Made by a program: the position numbers and the translations under genes
The notes under the pieces: model-generated
What the model was told of the DNA's origin: nothing
Seen by the model: the letters and a program-made list of their open reading frames with translations, nothing else
The model's database searches: none
NCBI GenBank assembly: GCA_017939795.1
Contig: JAGBAA010000116.1
Location: 1-41,553, forward strand
Direction: 5' to 3'
DNA: 41,553 bases
From: Thermoguttaceae bacterium
GTDB lineage: Bacteria; Planctomycetota; Planctomycetia; Pirellulales; Thermoguttaceae
In this document: in pieces, positions 1 through 8,311 of the stretch
Numbering within the stretch: position 1 is the first letter of the stretch
Layout: every line of letters begins with the position of its first letter

Positions 1-141
1 CGAAGAGATTGGCGACACGGTAAAGAAAAGCGAACTTTCCGCAGGCATTGATACCTATATCAACGAAGAACGCGGCCGGGCATCTATTGTTGCGGCACTG
101 AAGGGAACGTATGTGGAACCGGATGCGCTGACGGGGTACAC
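1..141. repeat. Terminal direct repeat, left copy (circular assembly overlap)
   Basis: Bases 1-141 are identical to 41413-41553. An open frame runs through the join without change of phase because 41,412 is divisible by three. This is what an assembler leaves when it closes a circle with a 141-base overlap, so the true genome is 41,412 bp. The point where the sequence was opened is arbitrary and lies in the repeated part of the tail-tip gene. A real 141-bp terminal redundancy is possible but less likely. Confidence 0.93.
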
Positions 142-1744
142 GAAGAAAACGGAGCTTTCGGCGGAGATCGGGGCGTACATCGACACACAGGCGGGTACGG
201 CGAAGATCGTGAACAATCTGACGGGGACGTTTGTGAAACCGGATGCGCTTGGGAGTTATGTTGCGAAAACGGAGCTGAACGCGGGGATAGAGACGTACAT
301 TGATACGTCGACCGGTAAGGCGAAGCTGGTTTCCGCGGTGTCCGGGACGTACGTCAGTCAGTCAAATCTGACCGGTACCCTTGGCAACTATGCTAAGAAG
401 AGCGATATACCGGACGTATCAGGATTTGTTGAAAAAACGGAGCTTTCGGCGGAGATCGGGGCGTACATCGACACGCAGGCCGGAACTGCGAAGATCGTTG
501 ACAAGCTGACGGGAACATTCGTGAAAACGGATGCTCTCGGCAATTATGTGGCGAAGAGTGATTTGTCTGCCGGTATTGAATCCTACATCGACACGTCAAC
601 AGGACAGGCGAAATTGGTTTCGGCGGTATCGGGTACATACGTTAGTCAGACAACTCTGAACAGTACACTCGGAAGTTATGCGAAAAAGGGTGATATCCCG
701 GACGTTTCCGGATACCTTAAGAAAACTGAGTTAAATACCGGGATAGAATCTTATATTGACACCTCAACCGGTAAAGCGAAGTTGGTTTCTGCAGTATCCG
801 GAACGTATCAGACGATATCTGGAATGTCAGTGTATGCGAAAACATCAGCGGTCACGGCGATAGAACAATCAGTATCTGGTGTCGAAGCTGCGATCACTTT
901 GTCATCGTCCTATACCAAGAATACCATCGGAACCAATGTCTATGCGCTTCTGCAGCTTGTTTCAAATCCGAACAGCAGCAACATCAAGATTCAGGCGGAT
1001 AAGATCGATTTCACCGGATTCACAACCTTCCTGCGGGCATCTGACCTCGGATCAAGCGGTTCCACTTCCATTGACGGCGGCAGAATCAAAACCGGCACGA
1101 TTTCGGCAGACCGGATCGATACCAGTTCGATCACCCTGAGCGATGTATACGGGAAGGGTACCTATGCAAGCTACCTCATGATTACATCCTCCGGGCACTA
1201 TATGTATATCGGTTCTGATATCACAACGACGAAGGGAGTATACAAAAGCATTGATATCCGTTCGGAAACGCTGGGATTCAGTAATGTAAGCACACGCGGA
1301 CTGGTAATGGATCATGCCAATAAAGTATTCCGTCCGAATTCTTCCTGGGCAACCGGCGGATATAGTCTGGGAACCTCCACATATCAGTGGAACAATCTGT
1401 ATGTCAATAAGATTTATCTGGGCGGAAAAGAGCTTACCGCGGGGGCCAGTATGGCCGGTTCGTCTGTAACGATGGGCGGCAGTACGTCTTATTATATCGT
1501 CTGCAATACATCCCGCGAACTGCGTCCGTACAGCACATCCACAACTTACCCGTGTTACCTTGGCACATCGTCTTACTACTGGCATTATGCCTATATCGGC
1601 TCCAACACGGCCAGCATCGGAAGCAGCGCGTCGTCGAAGATCGGATTTTTCGGAACCACTCCGGCGATACGTCAGACCGTTTCCAACACAGCCACGGTCG
1701 CCACATTGATTACCGCATTGAAAAAATACGGTTTGATTGCATAA
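1..1744 (+). CDS. Tail-tip / tail-spike protein with 40-aa repeats, C-terminal part (continues from 40610 across the circular join)
   Basis: This is the 3' part of a gene that starts at 40610. The frame is preserved across the 141-bp terminal overlap, giving 848 residues in all. Residues about 274-546 consist of six related modules of 40 or 56 residues, each beginning with a K-(T/S)-(E/D)-L-like motif, followed by G-I/A-x-x-YID and ending in SGTY or TGTF. Modules alternate in a two-module higher-order pattern, and the 41 bases at 146-186 recur exactly at 434-474. The last 300 residues are Ser/Thr/Gly/Tyr-rich and carry two copies of a YLGTSxYxW...Y-V/A-x-I/N motif (about 1378 and 1556) like those in fibre-tip domains of Gram-positive phages. 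No enzymatic motif is seen. The repeats probably form an extended trimeric stalk projecting from the tail tip (inference). The next gene begins 17 bases after the stop. Confidence 0.82.
   Translation, partial: EEIGDTVKKSELSAGIDTYINEERGRASIVAALKGTYVEPDALTGYTKKTELSAEIGAYIDTQAGTAKIVNNLTGTFVKPDALGSYVAKTELNAGIETYIDTSTGKAKLVSAVSGTYVSQSNLTGTLGNYAKKSDIPDVSGFVEKTELSAEIGAYIDTQAGTAKIVDKLTGTFVKTDALGNYVAKSDLSAGIESYIDTSTGQAKLVSAVSGTYVSQTTLNSTLGSYAKKGDIPDVSGYLKKTELNTGIESYIDTSTGKAKLVSAVSGTYQTISGMSVYAKTSAVTAIEQSVSGVEAAITLSSSYTKNTIGTNVYALLQLVSNPNSSNIKIQADKIDFTGFTTFLRASDLGSSGSTSIDGGRIKTGTISADRIDTSSITLSDVYGKGTYASYLMITSSGHYMYIGSDITTTKGVYKSIDIRSETLGFSNVSTRGLVMDHANKVFRPNSSWATGGYSLGTSTYQWNNLYVNKIYLGGKELTAGASMAGSSVTMGGSTSYYIVCNTSRELRPYSTSTTYPCYLGTSSYYWHYAYIGSNTASIGSSASSKIGFFGTTPAIRQTVSNTATVATLITALKKYGLIA
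146..835 (+). repeat. Tandem 120/168-bp coding repeats in the tail-tip gene
   Basis: Imperfect tandem modules encode 40- and 56-residue units. Modules near 146-265 and 434-553 are closest to each other, sharing 41 exactly identical bases (146-186 and 434-474). Modules near 266-433, 554-721 and 722-835 form a second subtype with YIDTSTG and LVSAVSGTY. The alternation suggests duplication of a two-module block of 288 bp. Copy number could differ between phage particles or be collapsed in the assembly. Confidence 0.8.
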
Positions 1745-1761
1745 AAAGGAGACAACCTATT

Positions 1762-2136
1762 ATGAAAATGAAACAGCTTGTGGACGCAGTACCGTCCATG
1801 CAGAAGATCGCCGGTCAGGATCTGCACACTGGAACCCTTTACCGGGTTTCCAGACTGCTCGGCAAAACGGAACCCCATCTGAAATTTTACGATGAACGCC
1901 GCGCCGTGATCCTTGAAGAATGCGGTGCGTGGGAAAACGGAAAATTTGTACCGAAGCCGGATATGGTTGAAACTCTGGAAACAAAAATGCAGGAGCTGCT
2001 GGGGCTTGACCTCGACATGGAAGGAATCAAGCCGGTGAAAATCCCTGCGTATGAAGATGTACGGATTTCTTATGCCGACCTTCGTCTGCTGGAAGGGTTA
2101 ATCGAAATCGAATTTGAGGAGGATGAAGAAGAATGA
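1762..2136 (+). CDS. Conserved tail-region phage protein of unknown function (DUF1617-like)
   Basis: This 124-residue protein starts at ATG 1762 behind AAAAGGAGA (1744-1752). It is soluble, with no signal peptide or membrane segment. The C-terminus is acidic, ending in a run of Glu/Asp. It contains a hydrophobic/acidic pattern (YEDVRISYADLRLLEGLI) reminiscent of small DUF1617-type proteins found beside tail-fibre genes of Gram-positive phages; that family link is from memory and tentative. It lies between the tail-tip protein and the fibre, overlaps the next gene by ATGA, and is probably a tail accessory or assembly factor (inference). Confidence 0.72.
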   Translation: MKMKQLVDAVPSMQKIAGQDLHTGTLYRVSRLLGKTEPHLKFYDERRAVILEECGAWENGKFVPKPDMVETLETKMQELLGLDLDMEGIKPVKIPAYEDVRISYADLRLLEGLIEIEFEEDEEE

Positions 2137-2387
2137 AACGGATTACGGAAACCATTAAGGCGGTTACTTACGAAAAAGGCAGCCGTGTTGCGGTAATTGA
2201 ACAGAAGATTTCCCGCGCGGATGACTGCGAGGAGCTGGGAAACCTGTATTTCCGGCTCTGCGATATTTACAGACGTCTGGAAGAAACCGAAGACGCGACG
2301 GAACGGGATGCACTGGAAGTGGACCGTGTGAAGATTGCTGCGGAAATCGAGCGGTACCGCGGATATCTGGAAGGGTATGAGGGGTAA
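2133..2387 (+). CDS. Small helical phage protein, function unknown
   Basis: This 84-residue charged protein is translationally coupled to the gene before it through an ATGA overlap at 2133-2136. It is rich in Glu, Arg and Tyr, with heptad-like hydrophobic spacing over residues 20-80, so a helical or coiled-coil fold is expected. No family is recognised. Its position between tail-tip and fibre genes suggests a structural accessory or chaperone role, which is inference only. Confidence 0.68.
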   Translation: MKRITETIKAVTYEKGSRVAVIEQKISRADDCEELGNLYFRLCDIYRRLEETEDATERDALEVDRVKIAAEIERYRGYLEGYEG

Positions 2388-2432
2388 GTCTCTTTCGCTA
2401 AAATCCAATCCTGATGAAAGGAGCAGTGCAAT

Positions 2433-5102
2433 ATGATCACAGGACACATTATCCGCCAGCATCTGAATCTCTGCAATTCGCACGTTGTCGCGGACACCAT
2501 CGACTACCTTGAAGCGAAGTTCATCTTCAAGACCGACGACTGGGACGGGCTTGCCAAATGGGTACATTTCTCAAATGACAGTGCAGTCTACGACATCCGC
2601 CTGACAGAGGACTGCATCCGGAAGGAAGACCACCTCAACCTGTCCGCCGGAATGTGGAAGGTATACCTCCACGGGAACGAATTCCGCGACGGCAAGGTCA
2701 TCCAGCGGATCACAACTGATGAAGCGGTGCTGTATGTCCTTCCCACAGGTACGCTCGACGGGGAGCCGTTCCCGGAAATGCCCGCATCGGTGACGGAACA
2801 GATTCTTGCGCGGCTTGAGGACATTGAGCAAAACGGCGGAGGTGGCGGAGGTATCGCGCAGGAAACTGACCCGACCGTTCCGGCGTGGGCAAAACAGCCG
2901 GAGAAGCCAACCTACACGAAAAAAGAGGTCGGTCTTAATAACGTGGATAATGTACGGCAGTACAGTACTGAAAATCCGCCGCCGTACCCGGTGCTTGTTA
3001 TTCCGTATGGGGACACGACGCATTCTTTTGAAGACTTGCTCCAAAAAGCGGAGCAGGGAGTACTTATCGGCGTATTCCGCGAGGCAACGTATACTGCATG
3101 GCTGCACGCTTACAGCGCATATAACATGACATTCCGCGCCTACGAAGGTCTGACCGCTCGTATAATAACGTACCTGCCCGACGGCACATGGAAATCAGAG
3201 CGTAAAGTATACGGGAGCGCAGTCAAAGAGTTTTGGTATGGTGATGCTGTATCATATTCGGATATCGACAGCGCGGCGGACGAATATTGTATATTTCTGT
3301 ATCTGCCTTTCCGTGTGGATGGAATCGGAAACCCAACGGCCGTTTTTGCGGGGCGGGAAAGTAAAACAAAAACCGCCACGTTTATTGCGGATATTGCAAA
3401 CGGCAAGCGCATTATTTGCCGCTTGACGGATACGGTGTGGTCGTATGAAGTCGAAGATTTTTCTGGAATGGTCGGCGCGGTGTCGAGCGTCAACGGAGCA
3501 GTCCCCGACGAGAACGGAAACGTAACGGTCAGGGAACTGCCGGAATACGCGGAAGCGGATGAGGGGAAGGTGCTGTCGGTTGTTGACGGTGAGCCAAAAT
3601 GGGCGGAAAACTCCGGCGGCGGCGGTTCCGGCGCGGACGGATTCAGCCCGTCGGCTTCGGTCGAGCAGACGGACGACGGCGCGATCGTCACGATCACAGA
3701 CAAGGACGGCACGACGACAGCGACGATCACCAACGGGAAGGACGGACAGCCGGGGGAAAAGGGCGAACCCGGCGAATCGCCTACGGTGGCGGTGTCCGCG
3801 ATTGACGGTGGGCATCGTATCACGATTACCGATAAGGACGGCGTGAAAACCGTGGATGTGATGGACGGTACAGACGGTGATCCGGGAGAACCGGGCAGTC
3901 CGGGGAATCCAGGGCGCGGGATTGTCTCCGTCGCACGGACATCCAGCACAGGCGCGGCAGGGACAACGGACACCTATACGATCACGTACACGGACAATAC
4001 GACCAGCACGTTTGAGGTATACAACGGCAAGGACGGCGATCCGTATACGCTGACCGACGCGGACAAGCAGGATATCGCAGCGGCAGCGGCGCAGTTGGTG
4101 GACGTCCCGGACGTAGATGATACGCTGAAGGTATCCGGTGCGGCTGCGGACGCGGCGAAAGTGGGGGCGGAATTGTCCAACCTTTCCACGGCGATTGCTG
4201 ATTATGAAACGCTGACTTTGGGTGTGCATACGGATGGACTGGTGTACATCTTTAAGGGCGGCGTACCGATTGGGACAGGCGTTGAGGTTGGCAGTGACGG
4301 TGACGTGGTTGGTTACGTTGACAGTGCAAATAACATCGTGGTCAAGGGCAATCTGGCAGACGGTACGTACACGGTCAAGTATGAGATGGATGACGGCTCA
4401 ACCATTGACATCGGCAATCTGGTGCTTGATACAAACGTGTATTATAGCGTCACAAACAATCTTACCAACTGCACCACATCCAACAGCGCAACACAGGCAA
4501 TCAGCGGACAGAGTTACACGGCTACTATTACGGCTAACAGCGGATATGAACTTTCCTCTGTGGTTGTGACAATGGGCGGTACGGATATATCTGCATCTGC
4601 GGTCAGCGGCGGCACGATTTCCATTGCATCTGTAGCAGGTAATATCGTAATTACGGCGGTGGCGGAGGAAAGCAAGCCTACATACAATAACCTTTTGCCA
4701 CAGGCGGTTGATGTAAGCGGAAATGAATTTGTCGGCGCAAACGGTGAAGACGGGTATAAATCCGGGTATAGGATTTCGGCTTCTGGCGGCGGTGAATCCG
4801 CTATGACGGGAGTATATTGTACCGGGTTTATGAAAGTTTCCGCCGGAGACGATATCTACATCAAGGGTATTACACTGCACGGCACCGCAACCAATAACAA
4901 TATTGTGCTTTACGACGCATCAAAAAACAGAATCTGGGGCGGTGCGATTTCGACGGAAAATGCGTTTGTGGAACTTACTGACGATGTATATCGCCTGATG
5001 GTAAATCAAATGAGTGTATCGACATCTATTACATTCTTCCGTTTCTGTGCTGGTTCTATTACAGACGAGACCATTGTTACAGTAAACGAGCCTATTGTGT
5101 AA
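2433..5102 (+). CDS. Tail fibre with collagen-like segments, putative receptor-binding protein
   Basis: This 889-residue fibre protein starts at ATG 2433 behind GAAAGGAGC. Residues 1-115 form a globular N-terminal domain that probably attaches to the tail tip. A six-Gly linker follows near residue 139, then a middle region. Residues about 433-450 and 478-497 have Gly-X-Y collagen-like triplets (GKDGQPGEKGEPGES, GDPGEPGSPGNPGRG), which drive trimerisation. Near residue 690-750 there is a bacterial-repeat, Ig-like segment (SGQSYTATITANSGYELSSV). The last 140 residues look like a beta-sandwich carbohydrate-binding or galactose-binding-like domain (GVYCTGFMKVSAGDDIYIKG). This architecture is common in fibres of Firmicutes gut phages. 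The C-terminal domain is the likely host-range determinant (inference). Confidence 0.85.
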   Translation: MITGHIIRQHLNLCNSHVVADTIDYLEAKFIFKTDDWDGLAKWVHFSNDSAVYDIRLTEDCIRKEDHLNLSAGMWKVYLHGNEFRDGKVIQRITTDEAVLYVLPTGTLDGEPFPEMPASVTEQILARLEDIEQNGGGGGGIAQETDPTVPAWAKQPEKPTYTKKEVGLNNVDNVRQYSTENPPPYPVLVIPYGDTTHSFEDLLQKAEQGVLIGVFREATYTAWLHAYSAYNMTFRAYEGLTARIITYLPDGTWKSERKVYGSAVKEFWYGDAVSYSDIDSAADEYCIFLYLPFRVDGIGNPTAVFAGRESKTKTATFIADIANGKRIICRLTDTVWSYEVEDFSGMVGAVSSVNGAVPDENGNVTVRELPEYAEADEGKVLSVVDGEPKWAENSGGGGSGADGFSPSASVEQTDDGAIVTITDKDGTTTATITNGKDGQPGEKGEPGESPTVAVSAIDGGHRITITDKDGVKTVDVMDGTDGDPGEPGSPGNPGRGIVSVARTSSTGAAGTTDTYTITYTDNTTSTFEVYNGKDGDPYTLTDADKQDIAAAAAQLVDVPDVDDTLKVSGAAADAAKVGAELSNLSTAIADYETLTLGVHTDGLVYIFKGGVPIGTGVEVGSDGDVVGYVDSANNIVVKGNLADGTYTVKYEMDDGSTIDIGNLVLDTNVYYSVTNNLTNCTTSNSATQAISGQSYTATITANSGYELSSVVVTMGGTDISASAVSGGTISIASVAGNIVITAVAEESKPTYNNLLPQAVDVSGNEFVGANGEDGYKSGYRISASGGGESAMTGVYCTGFMKVSAGDDIYIKGITLHGTATNNNIVLYDASKNRIWGGAISTENAFVELTDDVYRLMVNQMSVSTSITFFRFCAGSITDETIVTVNEPIV

Positions 5103-5114
5103 GGCGGTGACTTT

Positions 5115-6179
5115 ATGACATATGTGTACAGGCATTTTATACCACAAAACACAGCTCCAAGCGGCGCAAAATCTATCGGAGTATATGATAGCAACAGCAA
5201 AAAAATATGCGACATTCAGCTCGGCAGAATGACAGCTACCACAAAAACAAAGCTATATTCATTCGGACTTGTTAGTGATATTCATTTTTACAAAAAAGGT
5301 GAAGCATGGGTAACGTGGAATCCGGAAGAAAAGTTTGACACCGCGCTTTCACACTTTGAAAACGAGGGCTGTGCGTTTTGCGTTCATTGTGGAGATATAA
5401 CACAAACGGGCTTGTATGACGAAGGAAATAGCACGGATTTGATTCCAGACCAGTTTGCAAACTATAAGGAAATCTGTGACAAGCACTCCATTCCGGTGTA
5501 CGGAATCTGCGGAAACCATGAAAGCTACGTCGTTCCGATTGCGGATAATTTGCCCGAATTAGAATATTACACGGGAACCAAGCTGACCTATACAACAGAG
5601 CAGGGAAATGACCTGTTCGTGTTCGTCGGACAGCCTCACGGAAACAAAGTGATGTCGGACGATGATTTACAGTGGCTGTACGAAACGCTGGAAGCAAACC
5701 GGAATAGGCGGTGTTTTGTGTTCATTCACTCTTACATCGAAGAAGACAGCGGCGATGCGTCGGATGTCCGGGAAAATTCTATCTTCGAATCTTGGGGAAC
5801 GGTCAGAACAACAGCTTTTATGAATTTACTCCGGCACTATAAAAACACACTGCTGTTTCACGGACACTCTCACATGAAGCTCGATTGTCAGAAATTGGAC
5901 ATGAATTCTAATTATACCGAACGAAATGGATTTCGGTCAATTCATGTGCCGTCAAGCGCTATCCCTCGTTATGTGGACACAAACGAACTACAGTCCGTGA
6001 ATGACTACACCGCAAGTGAAGGGTATGTCGTGGATGTGTATGACGACTTCATTGTATTGAATGGGTGGGATTTCATCGCAGGACAGTATATTCCGCTCGG
6101 TGTATATAAAATTGATACAGCTCTTGTGAAAATCCCAGAAAAATCATTCACCGACAGCACGGGAACGATAGTCGCTTAA
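5115..6179 (+). CDS. Tail-associated calcineurin-like metallophosphoesterase
   Basis: This 354-residue protein starts at ATG 5115 behind AAGGCGGTG. It has every metal-binding motif of the calcineurin-like phosphoesterase superfamily: DIH at residues 55-57, GD at 93-94, GNHE at 133-136, H205 and GHSH at 250-253. The first 45 residues (NTAPSGAKSIGVYDSNSKK, LGRM) resemble attachment segments of Firmicutes tail proteins, so the enzyme is probably carried on the virion. Likely substrates are phosphodiesters on the host surface such as teichoic acids or glycerophosphate-decorated glycans; the substrate is inference. It follows the fibre gene by 12 bases and ends the tail module. There is no signal peptide. 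Catalytic competence looks intact. Confidence 0.88.
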   Translation: MTYVYRHFIPQNTAPSGAKSIGVYDSNSKKICDIQLGRMTATTKTKLYSFGLVSDIHFYKKGEAWVTWNPEEKFDTALSHFENEGCAFCVHCGDITQTGLYDEGNSTDLIPDQFANYKEICDKHSIPVYGICGNHESYVVPIADNLPELEYYTGTKLTYTTEQGNDLFVFVGQPHGNKVMSDDDLQWLYETLEANRNRRCFVFIHSYIEEDSGDASDVRENSIFESWGTVRTTAFMNLLRHYKNTLLFHGHSHMKLDCQKLDMNSNYTERNGFRSIHVPSSAIPRYVDTNELQSVNDYTASEGYVVDVYDDFIVLNGWDFIAGQYIPLGVYKIDTALVKIPEKSFTDSTGTIVA

Positions 6180-6221
6180 TCAGCAATAGAACCCGAATCT
6201 TAACGAAAGGCGGAAACAAAA

Positions 6222-6353
6222 ATGACAATCGAACTATCCGTCCTGATCGCCGTCATCGGCTGTGCGCTGTCCGTGGGGACGTTCTTCATCGGGCGCACCA
6301 CGGCGGCGAAGAATGACGGACAGGAGTACCAAACAAAAAAGTGTAGGAGATAA
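6222..6353 (+). CDS. 43-aa membrane peptide, possible remnant of a longer lysis-region protein
   Basis: This short frame starts at ATG 6222 behind GAAAGGCGG (about 6205). It begins with one strong hydrophobic helix (ELSVLIAVIGCALSVGTFFIG), then a short basic tail and a stop at 6351. The N-terminus resembles the start of haemolysin-XhlA-type or gp-like coiled-coil membrane proteins in Gram-positive phage lysis regions, which usually run to 80-100 residues. The missing coiled-coil half suggests a deletion. The next gene's Shine-Dalgarno lies inside its last codons. Confidence 0.55.
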   Translation: MTIELSVLIAVIGCALSVGTFFIGRTTAAKNDGQEYQTKKCRR

Positions 6354-6359
6354 ATTGAA

Positions 6360-6683
6360 ATGTCAGAGAGAATCCTTGACTGGATTACACCGGCCATTTT
6401 AGGCGGATTGTTCGGCGTTTTCGGTACATATATCAAAATGCACCGAAAACGCCAATCAGCAAATGATCGCGGCACACAATGTCTGCTTCGCGCAGAGATC
6501 ATCCGCGACCACAAAGAATACAGCGTGAAGGGATACTGTCCGATTTACGCAAAAGAGGCCCTCGAACGAGCGTATGACGCGTACAGCGAACTTGGAGGGA
6601 ATGACGTTGCAAAAGAAATGTATGAACACATGATTCATCTGCCGGACGAACCGCCGGGAGATGAGGAAAGGAACGCAAAATGA
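6360..6683 (+). CDS. Membrane-anchored lysis-region protein, function unknown
   Basis: This 107-residue protein starts at ATG 6360 behind TAGGAGAT. It has one N-terminal hydrophobic helix (ITPAILGGLFGVFGTYI, residues 9-25) followed by a basic stretch and a soluble helical domain with the motif GYCPIYAKEALERAYDAY, then GG and LP-E-P near the end. That motif recurs in a small conserved protein beside holins of Clostridia phages (recalled, not searched). The product is expected in the inner membrane with the soluble part in the cytoplasm. It is coupled to the endolysin by an ATGA overlap at 6680. A role in lysis is inferred from position. Confidence 0.75.
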   Translation: MSERILDWITPAILGGLFGVFGTYIKMHRKRQSANDRGTQCLLRAEIIRDHKEYSVKGYCPIYAKEALERAYDAYSELGGNDVAKEMYEHMIHLPDEPPGDEERNAK

Positions 6684-7324
6684 GATTACCTTATAATCCT
6701 GGAACACCGGTTCGGTTGGTGAGCACCTACGGACGGCGCGAGGACCCGATCACACACGAAAAGGGTGTACCGCACTGGGCGTTTGATCTGGTGAGCGACG
6801 GGGACAAGACGATCTGTGCGGTCGTAGGTGGTACGGTACTGCAGTCCCGCATGGTGACGGACATGACAAACCCCACATCGGAGTGGGGGAATTATATCAG
6901 CATTTTCGGCAACGACGGGAGGGTGCATTTTTTCTGTCATCTGTCCGAACGGTGGGTTTCTGCCGGTGAGTATGTGGCGGCAGGACAGGCGATCGGCATG
7001 GAAGGCAGTACTGGACGGTCCACAGGATCGCACCTGCACTACGAAGTGCGGGTGTCAGTCACCGGAGCAACGGTGAATCCGGAAGAAATTCTCGGAATCC
7101 CAAATGAAGAAGGAGGATATATCGTGAATATAGAAGAAGTAAAAATAGGCAAACGTACCGACAGCGAACCGCAGGAGTGGGCGAAGGAAGCCGTGGAATG
7201 GGCGGTGACGAACGGGATCATCTACGGTGACGGTGACGGAAATCTGATGCTGCGGGAAACGTGTACCCGAGAGCAGGTACTTGTGTTCATTTATCGGATG
7301 TTCCGGCTGATGCAGGGAGGCTGA
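6680..7324 (+). CDS. Endolysin: M23 metallopeptidase with S-layer-homology-like C-terminus
   Basis: This 214-residue protein has a lysostaphin-type M23 peptidase domain at residues about 10-133. The zinc ligands HxxxD are H32 and D36, the partner histidine is H87, and HLH is H118-H120. M23 enzymes cut peptide cross-bridges or stem peptides of peptidoglycan. Residues about 160-212 (WAKEAVEWAVTNGII, GDGDGNL, TREQVLVFIYRMFRL) match a single S-layer-homology motif, which would bind cell-wall polymers. There is no signal peptide, so release probably depends on the holin-like proteins that follow. The start overlaps the previous stop by ATGA. M23 plus SLH fits a Clostridia host. Confidence 0.9.
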   Translation: MRLPYNPGTPVRLVSTYGRREDPITHEKGVPHWAFDLVSDGDKTICAVVGGTVLQSRMVTDMTNPTSEWGNYISIFGNDGRVHFFCHLSERWVSAGEYVAAGQAIGMEGSTGRSTGSHLHYEVRVSVTGATVNPEEILGIPNEEGGYIVNIEEVKIGKRTDSEPQEWAKEAVEWAVTNGIIYGDGDGNLMLRETCTREQVLVFIYRMFRLMQGG

Positions 7325-7325
7325 T

Positions 7326-7616
7326 ATGGGAATCGGGAAGGTGTACATACAGTTTTCAAAGATTCTGACGGTGCTGTTTGCGCTGGTAATGATGCCGCTG
7401 TCGTGGTATGTGGTCGCACGCGGGCTGACGATTGCGGAGATGGCGATTGTGTCCGGTTACATGGGGGCACTGCCGTATGTCACGGCAATTGTCGGATTCG
7501 TTCAGGCGGCCCTGACGATTGTGTTGGGGGCATATTTCGACAACAGCAAGAAGGAAAAAGTCGCGCGGATTCAGTCCGGCGCGGTGAAGGATGATGAAAT
7601 CAAAAAGGATTTTTAG
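7326..7616 (+). CDS. Holin-like membrane protein (two helices)
   Basis: This 96-residue protein starts one base after the endolysin stop, with GGGAGG just upstream. It has two predicted transmembrane helices at residues about 10-33 and 43-68 and a charged C-terminal tail (KKEKVARIQSGAV). Size, topology and place immediately after the endolysin fit a class II-type holin or a holin accessory protein. The sequence is not assigned to a named holin family with certainty, and the gene after it is a second holin candidate. Confidence 0.72.
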   Translation: MGIGKVYIQFSKILTVLFALVMMPLSWYVVARGLTIAEMAIVSGYMGALPYVTAIVGFVQAALTIVLGAYFDNSKKEKVARIQSGAVKDDEIKKDF

Positions 7617-7625
7617 GAGGGTATT

Positions 7626-8033
7626 ATGAAATACAAAGAAAACGAAGTGATCGAACTGAGTGCGGAAGAGCTGGCGAAACGCGATACACCGGAGGCGGTG
7701 GAGGGATACATCCTCGAACAGGCGGATGCGGCGAAACTGAAGTCTGGGACGGTGATCGACTGGAAGCAGAAGCTGTCCAGCCGCAAATTGTGGGCGGCGG
7801 TAATGTCTGCAATTCTGATGTGTGTTTCTGCAGTGTTCGGGGAAGAAATGACTGCGGAAGTTGCGGATGTGCTGAAAACGGCGGCGTATGGTCTGATAGC
7901 GTATGTGTTCAGCGAGGGTGTCGTTGATGCGGCGCGTGAGATCGGCAACGGGAAGGTGGATGCCGCGAAGGAACTTTCGGATGTATGGTTTCACAGTGAC
8001 ACCGGGGACGGCGGAGATTCCGTCCTTAAATAG
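7626..8033 (+). CDS. Second holin-like membrane protein
   Basis: This 135-residue protein starts at ATG 7626 behind AGGAGGG. The N-terminal 55 residues are charged and soluble. Then comes WKQKLSSRKLWAAVMSAILM, a hydrophobic helix, and a second helix near residues 85-105 (LKTAAYGLIAYVFSEGVVDA). The SSRKxWAA...AYxxxEGxxDAA pattern is typical of small membrane proteins encoded beside phage lysins in Firmicutes, often annotated as holins. With 7326-7616 it may form a holin/antiholin pair (inference). Confidence 0.68.
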   Translation: MKYKENEVIELSAEELAKRDTPEAVEGYILEQADAAKLKSGTVIDWKQKLSSRKLWAAVMSAILMCVSAVFGEEMTAEVADVLKTAAYGLIAYVFSEGVVDAAREIGNGKVDAAKELSDVWFHSDTGDGGDSVLK

Positions 8034-8054
8034 GCGTGAGAGGGGGCTTGATAC

Positions 8055-8309
8055 ATGGAACAACCCCTACACGATGCGAAGCACAAGACGATCCCCGCGC
8101 TTGCGGAACCGGAGAAAATCGAAGCGATGATCCAGAAGTGTGCGCTGGAACCGCGGGATTTGGAAATTCTGCGGCGGGTGCATCTCCGGCATCAGTCGCA
8201 GGTTGAGATTGCCGCCGCGATGAACATGTCCGTGGAGACGGTAGGACGGCGGTACCGGAAAGCGCTGAAGGTGCTGCACATGATCGCGCAGCGGTATGTG
8301 GGCATCTGA
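8055..8309 (+). CDS. Sigma-70 region 4-like HTH regulator
   Basis: This 84-residue protein starts at ATG 8055. Its C-terminal half (LEPRDLEILRRVHL, QVEIAAAMNMSVETVGRRYRKAL) is a helix-turn-helix of the sigma-70 region 4 type, with recognition helix near residues 60-75. There is no region 2, so it is not a full sigma factor. It more likely acts as a DNA-binding activator or repressor. It is followed within 3 bases by four 11-bp tandem repeats (8312-8355) and a large dyad around a -10 box, making autoregulation or activation of the cassette at 8434-10745 plausible (inference). Confidence 0.75.
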   Translation: MEQPLHDAKHKTIPALAEPEKIEAMIQKCALEPRDLEILRRVHLRHQSQVEIAAAMNMSVETVGRRYRKALKVLHMIAQRYVGI

Positions 8310-8311
8310 AA

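Noticed and set aside
1..840. Diversity-generating retroelement or CRISPR explanation for the repeats at the tail-tip gene
   Set aside because: There is no reverse transcriptase anywhere in the window and the repeats are in-frame protein modules of 40-56 codons, not short direct repeats with spacers.
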